A stretch of DNA of 64,000 nt, taken from the NCBI GenBank assembly GCA_024401925.1, contig JAKSKD010000003.1:38499-102498 (forward strand), read 5' to 3'. Below the pieces are notes generated by a model that saw only the letters and a program-made list of their open reading frames with translations, made no database searches and had not been told where the DNA came from. A program made the translations under genes and the position numbers. Shown here in pieces: positions 60,727 through 64,000 of the stretch; the first letter of the stretch is position 1, and each line of letters opens with the position of its first letter. This stretch comes from Bacteroidales bacterium (GTDB lineage Bacteria > Bacteroidota > Bacteroidia > Bacteroidales > UBA932).

Positions 60727-60883
60727 ACTGTTACGATCAGTCAGTATTGTATGCATAGCGATACTGGCATTGTCCTGCACAAAAAGCCTGAACAATCAGA
60801 TATGCAAGGACATTGAATTTGCGGAGTACCATCTGTGTATTGAAGAAGGCAAGTCTGGATGCCTTCTCTGCCCTATTGAATGA
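60719..60883 (+). CDS. Small Cys-rich lipoprotein downstream of the sigma/anti-sigma pair
   Basis: A 54-residue frame from ATG 60719 to TGA 60881-60883. The N-terminus MTRLLRSVSIVCIAILALSC is a lipoprotein signal with lipobox ALSC; the mature 35 residues have four more Cys (QICKD, YHLCIE, GCLLCPIE). It overlaps the 3' end of the barrel protein by 8 nt, which suggests coupled translation and membership in the sigma operon. It could be a partner or target of the system; function unknown. Confidence 0.6.
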   Translation: MTRLLRSVSIVCIAILALSCTKSLNNQICKDIEFAEYHLCIEEGKSGCLLCPIE

Positions 60884-60936
60884 CAAACCGACGGAAGAAT
60901 AGCATAAATTCCCTCCAATCTATCAAATAAATTGGT

Positions 60937-60944
60937 TACATTTG
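60937..60944 (+). promoter_or_regulatory. -7 promoter element of the amino-acid ABC operon
   Basis: TACATTTG matches TAnnTTTG, 34 nt before the ATG at 60979. Confidence 0.45.
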
Positions 60945-60978
60945 TAGGATAAAGCATTAGTGCACAATCCGTCAACAG

Positions 60979-62445
60979 ATGAAATTAAAATTTCTTGTTC
61001 TATTATCGATAATTCTGACCGCATGCTCGGGAAGCAAGGATGCCGGCAGTCAGAATGAAATCAAAGATTATGATGACCTGGTAGGCTACAAAGTGGCCGT
61101 CATCAATGGGGCGATGCAGGATATCGAGCTGTCAAAGCGCGGTGACCTTAATCTTCTGCGTCTGGCCTCTCCAGCCGAGTTATTAGCCGCAGTGGAATCA
61201 GGAAGAGCCGATTATTGTGTCGAAGACAGCACCTCCTGCATTGGTTCACATATCGAGCAGCGCGGCCTAAGAGTTGAATTCAGCAATAATCTCGGCGAAG
61301 GAGGAAGAGTTGCCCTGGGCTTCAGAAAAGAGCACACCGAGCTGTGCAGGCAATTCAACGAATTCCTCTCCGAAATAAAGGCAAACGGTGTATATTCCGA
61401 AATCAACGCCAGATGGATGACGGATGATGCAGAATCAGCCAGAGTTCCCGAGTTTCCGCTCCCGACAGAAGGCGAACCTATAAGAGTTGGAATGATTAAC
61501 TCCTTTCCTACCGGCTTCATAAGCAGTGACGGTTTCGCAGGATTCGAGATAGAAATGATGAGAAGGTTCGGCTGCTATGTCGGAAGACCGGTCGAATTCA
61601 TATGCTATGATTTCAATGCCTTGAGCGCAGCTTTGATGACCGGTAAGGTGGACGTGATAGCCTGCTTCCTCTTCATTACATCGGAAAGAGCTGAGAAAAT
61701 GCTGTTCTCCGATGTCTATTACGTGAGCAAGACCGCCTGCTTCGGAAAGGACAACAGCACTGAAAAGTCAAAAGGAAAATTCTTTACAACAATAAAAGAC
61801 AGTTTCTATTCCAACCTCATTGTGGAGGACAGATGGAAACTTATTACGAAAGGTCTTTGGGAAACGGTCGTGATATCTTTCTTCGCAATCGTTTTCGGAA
61901 TTCTGGTAGGAATCCTTCTCTGCCTGATGAGAATGTCCCGGAAGCCATTCATCTGGAAACCGGCAAAGGTGCTGATTGACATCATGCAGGGAATCCCTAT
62001 CCTTGTATTCCTTATGATTATGTTCTATATCATCTTCGCCTCATCACACACCTCCGCGAGAGTGGTTGCAATCATTGCCTTCGCAATCAACTTCGGAGCT
62101 TATATCAGCGAGGTTTTCCGCTCCGGAATAATGAGCATAGACAAAGGACAGACGGAAGCCGGACTCGCAATGGGATTCGGCAAGGTACAGACATTCTCGC
62201 TATTTGTCGCGCCTCAGGCATTGAAAAAAATGATTCCGGTCTTCAAATCTGAGACTATATCCCTTATCAAGAATACTTCAATCGTCGGCTACATAGCCAT
62301 CCAGGATCTGACAAAGGCCAGCGACATCATACGTTCGAGGACCTTCGACGCATTTTTCCCTCTTATCATAGTTTCCATTATTTACTTCATTCTCGCCTGG
62401 CTGCTTGGAAAGGGTCTGGACAGGATGTCAAAACTTATCAAGTAA
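60979..62445 (+). CDS. Fused substrate-binding protein and ABC permease for polar amino acids
   Basis: A 488-residue protein. It has a lipoprotein-like signal ([20 protein letters not shown]). Two binding-protein-like regions follow: [20 protein letters not shown] with [20 protein letters not shown] (about 35-150), and [40 protein letters not shown] with [20 protein letters not shown] (about 160-260). The permease part (from about 285) has [20 protein letters not shown] and the GlnP-type EAA motif [32 protein letters not shown]. It would import a polar amino acid with the next gene's ATPase. Fusions of this type are known for glutamine-type transporters; the ligand is unknown. Confidence 0.88.
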   Translation: MKLKFLVLLSIILTACSGSKDAGSQNEIKDYDDLVGYKVAVINGAMQDIELSKRGDLNLLRLASPAELLAAVESGRADYCVEDSTSCIGSHIEQRGLRVEFSNNLGEGGRVALGFRKEHTELCRQFNEFLSEIKANGVYSEINARWMTDDAESARVPEFPLPTEGEPIRVGMINSFPTGFISSDGFAGFEIEMMRRFGCYVGRPVEFICYDFNALSAALMTGKVDVIACFLFITSERAEKMLFSDVYYVSKTACFGKDNSTEKSKGKFFTTIKDSFYSNLIVEDRWKLITKGLWETVVISFFAIVFGILVGILLCLMRMSRKPFIWKPAKVLIDIMQGIPILVFLMIMFYIIFASSHTSARVVAIIAFAINFGAYISEVFRSGIMSIDKGQTEAGLAMGFGKVQTFSLFVAPQALKKMIPVFKSETISLIKNTSIVGYIAIQDLTKASDIIRSRTFDAFFPLIIVSIIYFILAWLLGKGLDRMSKLIK

Positions 62446-62446
62446 T

Positions 62447-63538
62447 ATGATTACAGTAAAACATCTTGCGAAAGAATACACTAATTTCGGAGAGCCTTTC
62501 AAGGTACTCCGTGATGTAAATTGCGAAATAAAGAAGGGAGAAGTCATCTCCATCATAGGCCCGTCGGGGACCGGTAAGAGTACTTTCCTGCGCTGTCTCA
62601 ACTACCTTGAGACCCCTACTTCCGGGGAGATAGAGATTGACGGTGTCAATATTCTCGACAAGAACACCAGCCTGCCTCTTATGAGGAGGAAGATGGGTAT
62701 GGTGTTCCAGAACTTCAACCTGTTCAACCATCTGTCAATCCTGGAGAATGTCTCTGTCGGCCCGATAAAGTTGCTTGGAATGCCGAAGGCGGAGGCAGAA
62801 GCACAGGCAATGGAACTATTGAGAATGGTCGGACTGGCAGAAAAGGCTGATGCCATGCCGGCAGAACTATCAGGAGGGCAAAAGCAGAGAATCGCCATCG
62901 CCCGCTGCCTTTCAATGAAGCCGGAGATTATCCTGTTCGACGAGCCTACATCAGCCCTCGACCCTACAATGGTCAGCGAGGTACTTGCCGTAATCCGTCA
63001 ATTGGCAAAGCAGGGAATGACAATGGCAATAGTCACTCACGAGATGAAATTCGCCCGTGACGTCAGCTCCCGCATTTTCTTCATGTATGGCGGCGTCATC
63101 TATGAAGAGGGCACCCCTGAGCAGATTTTCGACAATCCGCAGAAACCGGAGACAAAAGCCTTCATACAGCGCATCAGAGCCCTCGATTTCAACATTGAGA
63201 ACCGCGACTATGACCTGTATGGAATGAATTCCAAGATTGAGGGATTCTGCCAGAAGTACGCTCTTACACCGAGCACCCTCAACAAGGCTCAGCTCCTCAA
63301 CGAAGAGATGCTTTCAAACATCTTGCCTTTCACCGGCCCGATACACATAAAGGTCGAATACAGCGAGGTCGACTACTCCCTCTATATGACCATTGTACAA
63401 GAGCACTTCGAGGAATCCATACTTGACAGGCCGGGTGTCGATGAAATCTCCGCCATGCTCGTCCGCGGCTTCTGCGAGGAAATCACCGAAGAGCAGGACC
63501 ACGACAACAGGATCATTGTGATGAAGATCAAGAAATAG
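62447..63538 (+). CDS. Amino-acid ABC transporter ATP-binding protein with a C-terminal extension
   Basis: A 363-residue protein; GlnQ-like ATPases normally have about 240-250. The ATPase domain is complete: [20 protein letters not shown] (Walker A), [20 protein letters not shown] (Q-loop), [20 protein letters not shown] (signature), [20 protein letters not shown] (Walker B), [20 protein letters not shown] (H-loop). After [20 protein letters not shown] comes an extension of about 120 residues ([40 protein letters not shown]) that I cannot assign. The start at 62447, 1 nt after the permease stop, fits the family; the frame to 62405 overlaps the permease. Confidence 0.88.
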   Translation: MITVKHLAKEYTNFGEPFKVLRDVNCEIKKGEVISIIGPSGTGKSTFLRCLNYLETPTSGEIEIDGVNILDKNTSLPLMRRKMGMVFQNFNLFNHLSILENVSVGPIKLLGMPKAEAEAQAMELLRMVGLAEKADAMPAELSGGQKQRIAIARCLSMKPEIILFDEPTSALDPTMVSEVLAVIRQLAKQGMTMAIVTHEMKFARDVSSRIFFMYGGVIYEEGTPEQIFDNPQKPETKAFIQRIRALDFNIENRDYDLYGMNSKIEGFCQKYALTPSTLNKAQLLNEEMLSNILPFTGPIHIKVEYSEVDYSLYMTIVQEHFEESILDRPGVDEISAMLVRGFCEEITEEQDHDNRIIVMKIKK

Positions 63539-63565
63539 GTCTTTTCAATATGGACAAGAAGGAGG

Positions 63566-63597
63566 GCGACTAATAAGTGATTATTGGTCGCTTTCTT
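63566..63597 (+). terminator. Rho-independent terminator of the ABC transporter operon
   Basis: GCGACTAATAA (63566-63576) and TTATTGGTCGC (63581-63591) make an 11-bp stem (one G-T pair) with GTGA loop, followed by TTTCTT. Confidence 0.7.
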
Positions 63598-63700
63598 CGT
63601 AGATGGATGCGACTCCACGGCGAGGTTGCTCGCCTCCTCCGGAGTCAAAAGAGTCAAAACGTGCTTGTGAGCATTCGAAGAAGTACATATTTCAGTTCGT

Positions 63701-64000
63701 GTAAGTGAGACCTAACTTTGTCGCACTAACATAAATTGATATATGCTTACACGAGAACAGATAGAAGAGATCCATGCAGAGAGCCGCGAAAAGGGTATCT
63801 CCGTCAAGAACCCACTGAAACAGAAAGGCATCCCCGATCACCAGTACTTCTGGTGGAAACTCAAATACAGCAAGCCGGAAGTCCCGGAAGGATTCCTTCC
63901 TGTAGCCGGAAGCGGGCTGCCATCAGCTATTGTTGCATCCACTTGGCCCGTCACCCTTCTGAGAGCACCGACGGGCGTGGCCACCAACCTTCTGCGGCAC
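63701..64000 (+). mobile_element. Left end of an IS66-like insertion sequence, cut by the window edge
   Basis: The boundary is suggested by GTAAGTGAGACC at 63701-63712, like the GTAAG-type terminal repeats of IS66 elements, followed 31 nt later by a TnpA-type gene at 63743. The other end and the transposase gene are beyond the window, so the family call rests on these two signs. Confidence 0.5.
63743..64000 (+). CDS. IS66-family accessory protein TnpA-like, partial
   Basis: The frame is open from ATG 63743 to the window end (86 codons). The N-terminus LTREQIEEIHAESREKGISV, KNPLKQKGIPDHQYFWWKLK resembles the HTH of IS66 TnpA proteins (S-x-x-x-F/W-x-W-x-x-K). The rest is a proline- and alanine-rich linker (EGFLPVAGSGLPSAIVAS), also usual. 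The protein is needed for transposition of IS66-type elements together with TnpB and TnpC. Confidence 0.6.
   Translation, partial: MLTREQIEEIHAESREKGISVKNPLKQKGIPDHQYFWWKLKYSKPEVPEGFLPVAGSGLPSAIVASTWPVTLLRAPTGVATNLLRH

Noticed and set aside
63615-63645. GGCGAG-GTTG-CTCGCC hairpin, considered as tRNA or terminator
   Set aside because: Too short for a tRNA and with no T-run; the nearby hairpin at 63566 is the better terminator.

Overview
The window is a piece of a Bacteroidota chromosome, most likely Bacteroidales. The evidence is the housekeeping set (DUF5606, DUF3276, GSCFA, DUF4301, DUF5683, a roughly 300-residue NusB, a TonB-dependent receptor), the V/A-type ATPase operon with DUF2764, and promoters of the Bacteroidota type TAnnTTTG without clear Shine-Dalgarno sites. 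Genus cannot be read from the sequence. No rRNA or tRNA gene was recognised.

Layout. 1-2.3 kb: 5' end of a tolC-like efflux gene divergent from a TetR regulator, then a HigB/HigA toxin-antitoxin pair between two inverted 106-bp repeats. 2.3-7.7 kb: a TonB-dependent receptor preceded by a TPP riboswitch (so probably a thiamine receptor), a large secreted amidase-like protein and a VanZ protein. 7.7-15.3 kb: gpsA, then the operon nusB-yajC-ybbR-coaE-DUF5606-rimO-lipoprotein on the minus strand, and DUF3276-punA. 15.3-18.1 kb: HicAB next to the 3' half of a broken lrgB, and a short NAD synthetase that seems to have lost its glutaminase active site. 18-28 kb: GH43 enzyme, a coiled-coil protein, zapA, a probable 6S RNA, rny, dsbD, GSCFA, 5'-nucleotidase and ffh. 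28-36.6 kb: AraC-type protein, a GntR/ABC/DUF2807 operon, and the operon TPR-yebC-recF-dciA-pdxB-DUF4301. 36.8-43.9 kb: V/A-ATPase operon E-DUF2764-A-B-D-I-K whose ring subunit carries Na+-site residues. 43.9-50.4 kb: lipid kinase, parA-parB-DUF5683-mltD, PAP2 phosphatase, obgE.

50.5-58.4 kb is a defence region: a 13-repeat CRISPR array, cas2-cas1-cas9 (type II-C) and a divergent tracrRNA, followed by a three-gene toxin-antitoxin-chaperone operon (MqsR-like toxin, MqsA-like antitoxin, SecB-like chaperone) and a tyrosine-recombinase remnant. By eye it is more AT-rich than its flanks, and the remnant suggests acquisition by transfer.

58.4-64 kb: lipocalin-like lipoprotein; ECF sigma factor with a protein having an inner-membrane helix and a C-terminal outer-membrane barrel (like the dual membrane-spanning anti-sigma factors of Bacteroides) and a 54-residue lipoprotein; a fused binding-protein/permease ABC transporter with its ATPase; and the left end of an IS66-like element running off the window.

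The most noteworthy items are the TAC module beside CRISPR-Cas9, the sigma/dual-membrane module, the riboswitch-marked thiamine receptor, the glutaminase-less NadE, and promoters so close to start codons that several mRNAs look leaderless.
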